Shown: in pieces, positions 57,288 through 64,000 of the stretch | How the letters are laid out: each line of letters starts with the position of its first letter | Numbering within the stretch: position 1 is the stretch's first letter | Assembly: GCA_046262315.1 (NCBI GenBank) | Contig: JBHEMZ010000054.1 | Location: forward strand, 1 to 64,000 | Origin: JACVRM01 sp046262315 | GTDB lineage: Bacteria; Actinomycetota; Thermoleophilia; Gaiellales; Gaiellaceae | Direction: 5' to 3' | DNA length: 64,000 nt | The notes under the pieces: model-generated | Database searches by the model: none | What the model was told of the DNA's origin: nothing | The model's input: the letters and a program-made list of their open reading frames with translations, nothing else | Position numbers and translations under genes: made by a program

Positions 57288-58355
57288 ATGCAGACCTTGC
57301 GGCGCACGCCCCTCTACGAGCTTCACCAGGCGGCGGGGGCGAAGATGGTTCCGTTCGCCGGCTGGGAGATGCCGGTGCAGTACGCGGGAGTCGTCGCCGA
57401 GCACCGCGCCGTGCGCGCCGATTGCGGCGTGTTCGACGTCTCGCACATGGGCGAGCTGGAAGTCGAAGGCCCGAGCGCCCCCGCCCTGTTGCGGGCGCTG
57501 CTCTCGAACGACCTCGGCCGCATTACCGACGGCGAGGCCCAGTACACGCTGCTCACGAACGAGCGCGGCGGCATCGTCGACGACCTGATCGTCTATCGCG
57601 TCGACGCGTTTCGCTATCTGCTGATCGTCAATGCTTCCAATCGCGAGACCGACTTCGGCTGGCTGCAGGAGCGGGAGGTGGCCGGCTCTGACGTCCGCGA
57701 CGTGTCGGACCAGTACGCACTGCTCGCCGTTCAGGGACCGCGGTCGCTCGAGCGGCTGGGGCTGCCGGACGCGCCCGCCTTCACCTTCGCGGAGGGAGAG
57801 CTGGGCGGCATCGCCTGCATGGTGAACCGCACGGGCTACACAGGCGAGGCCGGGGTCGAGCTCCTCGTCGAGGCCGACGACGCGGCCGCGCTCTGGGAGC
57901 ACGTCGTGGCTGCGGGCGCCGTCCCGTGCGGTCTAGGTGCGCGCGACACGCTCCGGCTGGAGGTCTGCTACCCGCTCCACGGCAATGACATCGGCCCGGA
58001 CACGGACCCGATCTCCGCGGGCCTCGACTGGACCTGCGCGCTCGAGAAGGACTTCACCGGAGCCGAGGCGATCCGCCGGGTCAAGGAAGAGGGTCCCGCC
58101 CGGCGGCTTGTGCCATTCGTGATGGAAGAGCGCGCTGTCCCGCGGCACGGCATGACGATCACCGAGGGCGGCGAAGTGACCTCCGGCTCGCACTCGCCGA
58201 TGCTCGAGCGCGGCATCGGCATGGCATACGTGAACTCGACGCTCGCGCAGCCCGACACGCAGTTGACCGTGGACGTCCGCGGACGCTCGCGTCGCGCGCG
58301 CGTCGTGAAGAAGCCGATCTACCGCCCTGCCCGGCCGGATGCGGCCGAGGGCTAG
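57288..58355 (+). CDS. gcvT: Glycine cleavage system T protein (aminomethyltransferase)
   Basis: 355 residues. Transfers the methylene group from H protein to tetrahydrofolate and frees ammonia. VPFAGWEMPVQYAGVVAEHR, CGVFDVSHMGELEVEGPSA, NRTGYTGEAGVELLV, and RDTLRLEVCYPLHGNDI (the catalytic-Asp region) are present. It heads gcvT-gcvH-gcvPA-gcvPB directly downstream of ftsZ. The ATG has a TAGCAT at 57273-57278, 9 nt upstream. Confidence 0.95.
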   Translation: MQTLRRTPLYELHQAAGAKMVPFAGWEMPVQYAGVVAEHRAVRADCGVFDVSHMGELEVEGPSAPALLRALLSNDLGRITDGEAQYTLLTNERGGIVDDLIVYRVDAFRYLLIVNASNRETDFGWLQEREVAGSDVRDVSDQYALLAVQGPRSLERLGLPDAPAFTFAEGELGGIACMVNRTGYTGEAGVELLVEADDAAALWEHVVAAGAVPCGLGARDTLRLEVCYPLHGNDIGPDTDPISAGLDWTCALEKDFTGAEAIRRVKEEGPARRLVPFVMEERAVPRHGMTITEGGEVTSGSHSPMLERGIGMAYVNSTLAQPDTQLTVDVRGRSRRARVVKKPIYRPARPDAAEG

Positions 58356-58375
58356 AGGGAAAGGAGCACAGGACG

Positions 58376-58414
58376 ATGTCGCAGGGGAGCACGCCGCAGG
58401 GAGGCTCGTCGTAG
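58376..58414 (+). CDS. Possible 12-residue leader peptide before gcvH
   Basis: ATG 58376 follows GGGAAAGGAG with good spacing and reads MSQGSTPQGGSS, then TAG, which shares its G with the gcvH GTG (TAGTG). The arrangement could couple gcvH translation to the peptide. No conservation data are available, so it may be chance. Confidence 0.35.
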   Translation: MSQGSTPQGGSS

Positions 58415-58809
58415 TGGCGGCCGCAGAGAGCTATCCGGACGACCTCCGCTACCACGCAGAGCACGACTGGGCGCGTGTCGACGGTGACGAGGCGATGATC
58501 GGCGTCACCTGGTACGCGCAGGATGCGCTTGGGGAGCTTGTGCACTACGAGCCGCCCGAGGAGAGCGCCGCCGTCTCCAAGGATCAGTCGTACGGCGAGG
58601 TTGAGTCGGTGAAGGCGGTCAGCGACCTGATCGCACCGCTCTCCGGCGAGGTGGTCGCCGTCAACCAGAAGGTCGTCGACGCGCCCGAGACGGTCAATGA
58701 GGACCCGTACGGCGAGGGCTGGCTGATCCGGATCCGCATCTCGGACCCCTCGGAGGTCGACACCCTCCTCAACGCTGCGGCTTACCAACAGCTTCTCGCC
58801 GATCTGTGA
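58414..58809 (+). CDS. gcvH: Glycine cleavage system H protein
   Basis: 131 residues. Lipoyl carrier that shuttles the aminomethyl group. The lipoyl-lysine is Lys67 in GEVESVKAVSDLIAPLSG; YHAEHDWARVD opens and NEDPYGEGWLIRI closes. GTG 58414 lies 9 nt after GGGAGG and gives the standard N terminus. Length is normal. Confidence 0.95.
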   Translation: MAAAESYPDDLRYHAEHDWARVDGDEAMIGVTWYAQDALGELVHYEPPEESAAVSKDQSYGEVESVKAVSDLIAPLSGEVVAVNQKVVDAPETVNEDPYGEGWLIRIRISDPSEVDTLLNAAAYQQLLADL

Positions 58810-58852
58810 CAGTCGCTCAGCCCCTGCGTGAGGCGACGCGCCCGAGTGTCCC

Positions 58853-60190
58853 GTGACGATCCGCTACGTGCCGCTGACTGATGGCGACCGCGAGGAGATG
58901 CTCGCGTCGATCGGCGTCTCGACGACCGACGCGCTCTTCGAGCAGATCCCTCCGGGCGTCCGGCTCGACCGTCCACTTGCGCTCGAGCCGCCCCTTTCCG
59001 AGCAGGAGCTTGTCGACCACCTCGGTGAGCTCGCCAAGCGCAACGTGCCGGTCGGCGAGGAACTTTCGTTCCTTGGTGCGGGCATCTATGACCACTACGT
59101 TCCGACGGTCGTCGACATGGTGCTCTCGCGGGGCGAGTTCCTGACCGCGTACACGCCGTACCAGCCGGAGTTGAGCCAGGGCGTCCTCCAGGCCATCTTC
59201 GAGTACCAGACGGCGATCTGCGAGCTCACGGGCCTCGACGTCGCGAACGCCTCGGGGTACGACGGCACGACCGTCGCGGCGGACGCGTGCTACATGGCCA
59301 AGCACGTCACGGGCCGCTCGAAGATCGTGGTCGCCGAGACCGTCAACCCGCAGGTGCGCCAGGTGGTCAAGACCTATGCGCCGGGCTTCGGGCTCGAGGT
59401 GCTCGAGGTACCGCATCGCGGCGGCACCACCGATCCCGAGACGGTGTCCGAGGCGGCGCGCGACGCCGCGGCCGTGCTCTTCCAGCAGCCGAACTTCTTC
59501 GGCTGCCTCGAGCCCGCTCCCGACCTCGCCGCCGCTGCCGCCGAGTGCGACGCGCTGCCCGTCGCACACGTCGATCCGCTGTCACTCGGAGTGCTCGACG
59601 CGCCCGGTCACTACGGCTGTGCGATCGCCGTAGGCGAAGGCCAGCCCGCCGGCAACAATCTCTCCTTCGGCGGTCCGCACTACGGCTTCCTCGCCGCTCG
59701 CTCCGACCTTGTGCGCCGCATGCCCGGCCGCATCGTCGGCGAGACCACCGACGTGCACGGCCGGCGCGGCTATGTGCTGACCCTTCAGACCCGTGAACAG
59801 CACATCCGACGTGAGAAGGCCACCTCGAACATCACGACCAACCAGACGCTGCTGGCGCTCGGCGGCCTCGTCTATCTGACGTGGCTCGGGCCACAGGGCT
59901 TGCGCGAGCTGGGGGAGACCTGCATGGCGCTCTCCGCCTATGCGCGGGAACGGCTTGCGGGCCGGCTACTGTTTCCAAACAAGACAACATTCAAAGAGTT
60001 TGCCGTCCGGGTCGGACGGCCTGCCCGCGAGGTCGTCGCTGCGGCCCGCAAGCGCGGAGTGCACCCGGGCTACGCGCTCGACCGCGATTACGCGGGCGTA
60101 AACGATGCGCTGCTCGTGTGCGTCACGGAGAAGCGCACGCCGGCGGAGATCGATCGGCTCGTTGACGTCCTCGAAGAGGTGAGCGCGTGA
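58853..60190 (+). CDS. gcvPA: Glycine dehydrogenase (decarboxylating) subunit 1
   Basis: 445 residues, the N-terminal half of the split P protein. RYVPLTDGDREEMLASIGVS, FLGAGIYDHYVPTVVDMVLS, TPYQPELSQGVLQAIFEYQT, and REKATSNITTNQTLLAL are family markers. With subunit 2 it decarboxylates glycine. Starts 43 nt after gcvH; overlaps gcvPB by 4 nt (GTGA). Confidence 0.96.
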   Translation: MTIRYVPLTDGDREEMLASIGVSTTDALFEQIPPGVRLDRPLALEPPLSEQELVDHLGELAKRNVPVGEELSFLGAGIYDHYVPTVVDMVLSRGEFLTAYTPYQPELSQGVLQAIFEYQTAICELTGLDVANASGYDGTTVAADACYMAKHVTGRSKIVVAETVNPQVRQVVKTYAPGFGLEVLEVPHRGGTTDPETVSEAARDAAAVLFQQPNFFGCLEPAPDLAAAAAECDALPVAHVDPLSLGVLDAPGHYGCAIAVGEGQPAGNNLSFGGPHYGFLAARSDLVRRMPGRIVGETTDVHGRRGYVLTLQTREQHIRREKATSNITTNQTLLALGGLVYLTWLGPQGLRELGETCMALSAYARERLAGRLLFPNKTTFKEFAVRVGRPAREVVAAARKRGVHPGYALDRDYAGVNDALLVCVTEKRTPAEIDRLVDVLEEVSA

Positions 60191-61680
60191 AACTTCTCTA
60201 CGAACGGTCCCGCGAGGGGAGGATCGCGTACTCGTTACCGCGGCACGACCTTCCGCTTCCTGCGGTGCCTGACGAGCTCCGCCGCGAGCGGGCGCCGCGG
60301 CTTCCCGAGGTCTCCGAGCCCGAGCTCGTGCGCCATTTCACGGAGCTGACGTCGCGCAACTACGGCGTCGACACCGGCTTTTACCCGCTCGGCTCGTGCA
60401 CGATGAAGCACAACCCGCGCGTCAACGAGCGAGTCGTCGCGCTTCCGGGCTTTCGCGACCTGCACCCGCTTCAGGAGGAGGACGGCGCGCAGGGAGCTCT
60501 CGAGCTGATGTGGCGCCTCCAGGAGATCCTCGCCGAGATCGCTGGACTGGATGCCGTCTCGCTGCAGCCCGCCGCGGGGTCGCAGGGGGAACTGACGGGG
60601 CTGATGCTCATGCGGGCGTACTTCGCAGACCGCGGCGAGCAGCGGCGCAAGGTGGTCATTCCGGACACGGCTCACGGCACCAATCCGGCGAGCGTGACGA
60701 TGGCCGGTTACGAGGTCGTCGCGGTCAAGACCGATCCGCGCGGCAACGTCGACCTCGACGAACTGCGCGCGAAGGTGAACCACGAGACGGCCGGCCTGAT
60801 GCTGACGAACCCGAGCACACTGGGGCTGTTCGACGAGGGAATCGAGGACGTGGCGCGCATCTTTCACGAGGCGGGCGCGCTCCTCTACTACGACGGCGCG
60901 AACCTGAACGCCGTCTGCGGTCGCTCCCGGCCGGGCGACATGGGCTTCGACATCGTCCACTTCAACCTGCACAAGACGTTTTCGCAGCCGCACGGCGGCG
61001 GCGGGCCTGGCGCCGGGCCGATCGCGGTTCGCTCGTCGCTCGTGCCGTACCTGCCGGTGCCCGTGGTCGCGCGAGATGGCGACCGCTTCCACTGGGACGA
61101 CGACCGCCCGCGGTCGATCGGTCGTGTGCGCGGGTTTGGCGGCCCATTCGGCGTCTTCGTTCGCTCCTACGCCTACATCCGCGCGTACGGGCCGCAGTTG
61201 AAGGACATGTCCGACGCGGCCGTGCTGAACGCGAACTACCTGCTCGCGCGGCTGCGAGAAGCCTACGACTTGCCCTTCGACCGCCTCTGCATGCACGAGT
61301 TCGTGCTCTCGGCCCGCACGTTGAAGCGCGAGTACGGCGTGACCGCGCTCGACGTGGCCAAGCGGCTGATCGACCATGGTTTCCACCCCCCGACCATCTA
61401 CTTCCCGCTGGTCGTGCCCGAGGCGCTCATGATCGAACCCACCGAGACGGAGCCGAAGGAGACGCTCGACGCCTTCGCCGACGCGATGCTCGACATCGCG
61501 CGGGAAGCGGCCGAGGATCCCAATGCGCTCAAACACGCTCCGACGCGGTCGGTCGTGGGGCGGCTCGACGAGGTGAAGGCGGCGAAGCGCGCGGTCGTCC
61601 GCTATGGCTTCGGCGACCACCCGGACCTGGGCGGCGAGCCGGCTTCCCCGGTCGCGGCGGAAGCGCCGAAGGGCGTCTAG
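60187..61680 (+). CDS. gcvPB: Glycine dehydrogenase (decarboxylating) subunit 2
   Basis: 497 residues, the PLP-bearing half. The Schiff-base Lys263 is in NLHKTFSQPHGGGGPG; GFYPLGSCTMKHNPRVNE, TAHGTNPASVTMAGY and HGFHPPTIYFPLVVPEALMI are present. No lpd gene for the L protein is in the window, as it is usually shared with other complexes. The stop meets rlmN in a CTAG palindrome. Confidence 0.96.
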   Translation: MKLLYERSREGRIAYSLPRHDLPLPAVPDELRRERAPRLPEVSEPELVRHFTELTSRNYGVDTGFYPLGSCTMKHNPRVNERVVALPGFRDLHPLQEEDGAQGALELMWRLQEILAEIAGLDAVSLQPAAGSQGELTGLMLMRAYFADRGEQRRKVVIPDTAHGTNPASVTMAGYEVVAVKTDPRGNVDLDELRAKVNHETAGLMLTNPSTLGLFDEGIEDVARIFHEAGALLYYDGANLNAVCGRSRPGDMGFDIVHFNLHKTFSQPHGGGGPGAGPIAVRSSLVPYLPVPVVARDGDRFHWDDDRPRSIGRVRGFGGPFGVFVRSYAYIRAYGPQLKDMSDAAVLNANYLLARLREAYDLPFDRLCMHEFVLSARTLKREYGVTALDVAKRLIDHGFHPPTIYFPLVVPEALMIEPTETEPKETLDAFADAMLDIAREAAEDPNALKHAPTRSVVGRLDEVKAAKRAVVRYGFGDHPDLGGEPASPVAAEAPKGV

Positions 61681-62690
61681 GGCGCCGAAACCACCGCGCC
61701 CCGCGCTTGGGGTATTGCGGCGAGCTGGCCGCACGCAGCTTCGATGTCGCGGCCGCGGGTGAGGCGAACGGTGGTCGCCACGCCCGCCCTTCGCAGCGTC
61801 GCGGCGAATGCGTCGATCGCCTTCGGCGACGAGCCGTCGAAGCGGCCCCCGGTCGGGTTGTACGGGATCAGGTTGACCTTGAAGGCGCCGCGCCCCAGGA
61901 GGCCGGCGAGCGCCTCCGCTTGCTCGACGCGGTCGTTGACGCCAGCGAGCATCACGTACTCGACGAAAACCTTGCGTCTGCGCAGGGTCACGTAGCGCCG
62001 GCACTCGCCGAGTATGTCCGCCAGACCGTAGCGCTCGTTGACGGGCATCAGCTCGCTGCGCAGCGCATCCTCAGGGGCGTGCAGCGACAGCGCGAGCCGT
62101 ACGGGCTGCACGACCCCGTCGACGAAGCGGCGCAGCCCCGGCAGCCAGCCGACGGTCGAGACTGTCGTGCGCCGGGGCGTGATGCCGAGGTTGGGGAGCC
62201 GTTCGAGGGCTGCCGTGACCGCGTCGAGGTTCAGGAGCGGCTCGCCCATGCCCATGAACACGCAATGGTCGACCGCTTCGATGCGGCGGAAATACAGCGC
62301 CTGGTCGAGGATCTCCGAAGCCGAGAGGTTCCGGCCGAAGGCCATCGCCCCCGTCGCGCAGAACCTGCACGTGAGCGGGCACCCCGACTGTGACGACACG
62401 CAGATCGAGCGGCGGCCGTCCCGAAAGCGCATCAGCACCGCCTCGACCGGATGGCCGTCGTGCGTGCGGAAGAGGGCCTTGACGGTGCCGTCGCGCGACC
62501 GTGCCTCATGCTCGACCGCGAGGGTCGAGAACGGCACCTCGATGGCGAGCGCGGCTCGTAGGCCGGCCGGCAAATCCGTCATCTCTTCGTACGATCCGGC
62601 GCCCCGCGCGGCCCAGCGCCACACCTGGCGGCCACGGTAGGCGGGCTCGCCGCGCTCGTCGAGCGCCCGGACGAGCGCCTCCAGATCCAC
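61677..62690 (-). CDS. rlmN: 23S rRNA (adenine2503-C2)/tRNA-A37 methyltransferase RlmN
   Basis: 337 residues, radical SAM. The cluster cysteines are Cys104, Cys108 and Cys111 in SGCPLTCRFCATG. FMGMGEPLLNLDAV, LSLHAPEDALRSELMPVNER and NLIPYNPTGGRF follow. The methyl-carrying Cys near the end is in IEAACGQLAA. The start is GTG 62690 after GAAGGCGG; an upstream ATG at 62810 would add 40 residues unlike the family. Confidence 0.94.
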   Translation of the reverse strand: MDLEALVRALDERGEPAYRGRQVWRWAARGAGSYEEMTDLPAGLRAALAIEVPFSTLAVEHEARSRDGTVKALFRTHDGHPVEAVLMRFRDGRRSICVSSQSGCPLTCRFCATGAMAFGRNLSASEILDQALYFRRIEAVDHCVFMGMGEPLLNLDAVTAALERLPNLGITPRRTTVSTVGWLPGLRRFVDGVVQPVRLALSLHAPEDALRSELMPVNERYGLADILGECRRYVTLRRRKVFVEYVMLAGVNDRVEQAEALAGLLGRGAFKVNLIPYNPTGGRFDGSSPKAIDAFAATLRRAGVATTVRLTRGRDIEAACGQLAAIPQARGAVVSAP

Positions 62691-62846
62691 TAGTCCGCCT
62701 TCAGGTCTGCCTCGGCATCCACCTGAGGAAAGCAAGTGGGGCGAGGACGCAGGGAGCGCCCGCACTGGCAGGACGGGCGCGACTGAGGACGGCGCATCGC
62801 CCTCTGTCACGGGCGGATGCGATGGCGGGGATCACCTGGAGGCGCA

Positions 62847-63863
62847 CTAAGCGAGCCGGATGCGCGGGTCGATGACCGCGTACAGGATGTCGACCAGCAG
62901 CGTGAAGACGATCACGAGTACGGCGGTGAACACGACGATCCCCTGTGTGATCGGAAGGTCGAACCCGGTGACGCTCTCGAGCGCGATCTGGCCAAGGCCG
63001 GGAAGTCCGAAGACGATCTCGAGGAAGACGACTCCGTTCAGGGCGAACGGCAAATCCATGCCAAACATCGTCACGACCGGGAGCATCGCGTTCCGGAGCA
63101 CGTGCGAGCGGATCACGACGGACTCGGGTGCGCCTTTGGCGCGGGCCGTACGGACGTAGTCCTCACTCATCGTTTCCAGCACCTCAGCCCGGATCATGCG
63201 GACGTAGATCGCCGCGCCGAGCACGCCGAAGGCGACCCACGGCAGGAGCAGGTGGTACGCCCATTGCACAGGCCCTCCGCATGCCGTCGACGGGTCGATC
63301 AGGTCGCAGTACTCGGCGATCGGCGTCCAGGCGAGCTTGTAGCCGAAGAAGAACGCCATCAGCAAGCCGATCCACACCGGGTGAGCGGAGACCCCGACGA
63401 GCACGAACACCATGCCCGATCGGTCGAGCAGCGAGCGAGGCTTGAGCGCCGAGAGGATCCCAAGCGGGAAGGCGATCAGGAAGAGGATCACGAATCCGCC
63501 GAGTGCCAGCGATGCGCTCACGGGCGCTGCCGCCAGGACGATGTCGTTGACTGGCCGCCGCGACTGGAACGAGCGGCCGAGCGACGGCTCCTTGAACCCC
63601 CAGCCGCCATAGTCGCCGGGCCCGATCTCCTCCTTGCCGAAGGGCAGGAGCCGGTTCAGGAACTTGACGTACTGAACGGGGATCGGGTCGTCCAGTCCGA
63701 GGAAATGCTTCGCTCGCTCGATGTCCTCCGGCCCGGCGTTCTTCCCGGCCACCATTGCCGCTGGGTTGACCGGAATGATGAAGAAGATCACGTACGTGAC
63801 GAAGGTGACGGCCACGAACAGCACGACAGACCAGCCGAGGCGCCGCAGAATGAACCGCCACAT
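62847..63863 (-). CDS. ABC transporter permease of the peptide/nickel (DppB) type
   Basis: 338 residues, six membrane helices. The DppB start MWRFILRRLGWSVVLFVAVT, the periplasmic loop with GDYGGWGFKEPSLGRSF, and the cytoplasmic EAA-like loop YVRTARAKGAPESVVIRSHV are clear; LPGLGQIALESVTGFDLPIT is a family marker. It should take up a peptide or similar solute. No substrate-binding, second permease or ATPase gene is next to it, which is unusual. The ATG has CAGACT 6 nt upstream. Confidence 0.9.
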   Translation of the reverse strand: MWRFILRRLGWSVVLFVAVTFVTYVIFFIIPVNPAAMVAGKNAGPEDIERAKHFLGLDDPIPVQYVKFLNRLLPFGKEEIGPGDYGGWGFKEPSLGRSFQSRRPVNDIVLAAAPVSASLALGGFVILFLIAFPLGILSALKPRSLLDRSGMVFVLVGVSAHPVWIGLLMAFFFGYKLAWTPIAEYCDLIDPSTACGGPVQWAYHLLLPWVAFGVLGAAIYVRMIRAEVLETMSEDYVRTARAKGAPESVVIRSHVLRNAMLPVVTMFGMDLPFALNGVVFLEIVFGLPGLGQIALESVTGFDLPITQGIVVFTAVLVIVFTLLVDILYAVIDPRIRLA

Positions 63864-63869
63864 GCCCGA

Positions 63870-63875
63870 AGTCTG
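63870..63875 (-). promoter_or_regulatory. -10 element of the ABC permease gene
   Basis: On the minus strand CAGACT ends 6 nt before the ATG at 63863, in the leaderless register. Confidence 0.4.
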
Positions 63876-63925
63876 CCCGGTCCCGCCCGCGTCGGCCATG
63901 CAGAGGTCTGCGACAATCCGGCCCC

Positions 63926-64000
63926 GTGATCGACCTGCGCTCCGATACGCTGACCCAGCCAACCGCGGGCATGCGAGCCGCCATCGCGGCGGCCGTGGTC
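63926..64000 (+). CDS. Threonine aldolase, first 25 codons
   Basis: GTG 63926 begins VIDLRSDTLTQPTAGMRAAI, the hallmark N terminus of low-specificity L-threonine aldolases (beta-eliminating lyase family, PLP-dependent). The gene runs off the window. A GACAAT hexamer lies 8 nt before the start. Confidence 0.8.
   Translation, partial: MIDLRSDTLTQPTAGMRAAIAAAVV

Noticed and set aside
1..64000. tRNA genes, rRNA genes, CRISPR arrays or transposases
   Set aside because: No T-loop-type motifs in cloverleaf context, no regularly spaced repeats and no transposase-like proteins were recognised by eye; a dedicated scan would be needed to exclude a divergent tRNA.

Overview
The window is GC-rich, gene-dense bacterial chromosome, very probably from an actinomycetote. 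The gene set resembles the deep-branching class Thermoleophilia (Gaiella-like), but that assignment comes from remembered family patterns and not from a search. Supporting signs are: GTG and TTG starts nearly as common as ATG; chains of 4-nt ATGA/GTGA gene overlaps; a full division and cell-wall cluster with mraZ and ftsZ but no ftsA; a meso-DAP-type MurE; fused SecD-SecF; a fused pair of WYL regulators; and a TAnnnT hexamer placed only 6-7 nt before many start codons, which suggests widespread leaderless mRNAs. No rRNA, tRNA, CRISPR array or insertion-sequence transposase was seen.

Layout. 1-1805 (minus): PD-(D/E)XK-like protein, hpt, a VOC protein with a late frameshift and a broken methyltransferase. 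1859-5874 (plus): a calcineurin-like phosphoesterase, then a tight operon of cyclic 2,3-diphosphoglycerate synthetase, 2-phosphoglycerate kinase and a GlpX-like protein that lacks two metal ligands. 6042-14725: MIP18-type Fe-S factor, a frameshifted histidine phosphatase, a quinone oxidoreductase, queG, the WYL double protein, two zinc-ribbon proteins (one with a SPOR-like end) and an aldehyde dehydrogenase. 14751-25121: two tandem hydrolase-cyclase fusions, thiolase, an EVE-like protein, a methyltransferase, 3-hydroxyacyl-CoA dehydrogenase, a CPA1 antiporter, a secreted protein and a two-component pair.

25149-38601 is the queA / tgt-yajC-secDF cluster, but queA is parted from tgt by about 6 kb. 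The gap holds hairpins, a decayed threonine dehydratase, a 1,372-residue exported malectin/propeller/kelch protein, a decayed stretch and a vapBC toxin-antitoxin pair whose toxin gene overlaps tgt. A small helical protein and a UbiB-type kinase follow. 38711-42137: a response regulator without its phosphoacceptor, a heme-oxygenase-like di-iron protein, an ECF sigma factor joined to ogt, and a PfkB kinase.

42162-57220 is the dcw cluster in the order mraZ-rsmH-ftsL-ftsI-murE-murF-mraY-murD-ftsW-murG-murC-murB-ftsQ-ftsZ. A MraZ operator precedes it, a terminator and a structured 240-nt leader lie between ftsI and murE, and ftsZ has its own promoter. 57288-61680 encodes the glycine cleavage system (gcvT, gcvH, gcvPA, gcvPB). 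rlmN, a lone ABC permease and the first codons of a threonine aldolase close the window.

The most interesting content is the apparently complete two-step cyclic 2,3-diphosphoglycerate pathway, known mainly from thermophilic methanogens, in a bacterium and coupled to a metal-site-altered GlpX homologue. The leaderless-promoter pattern, the phosphorylation-independent regulator and the decayed segment splitting queA from tgt come next.
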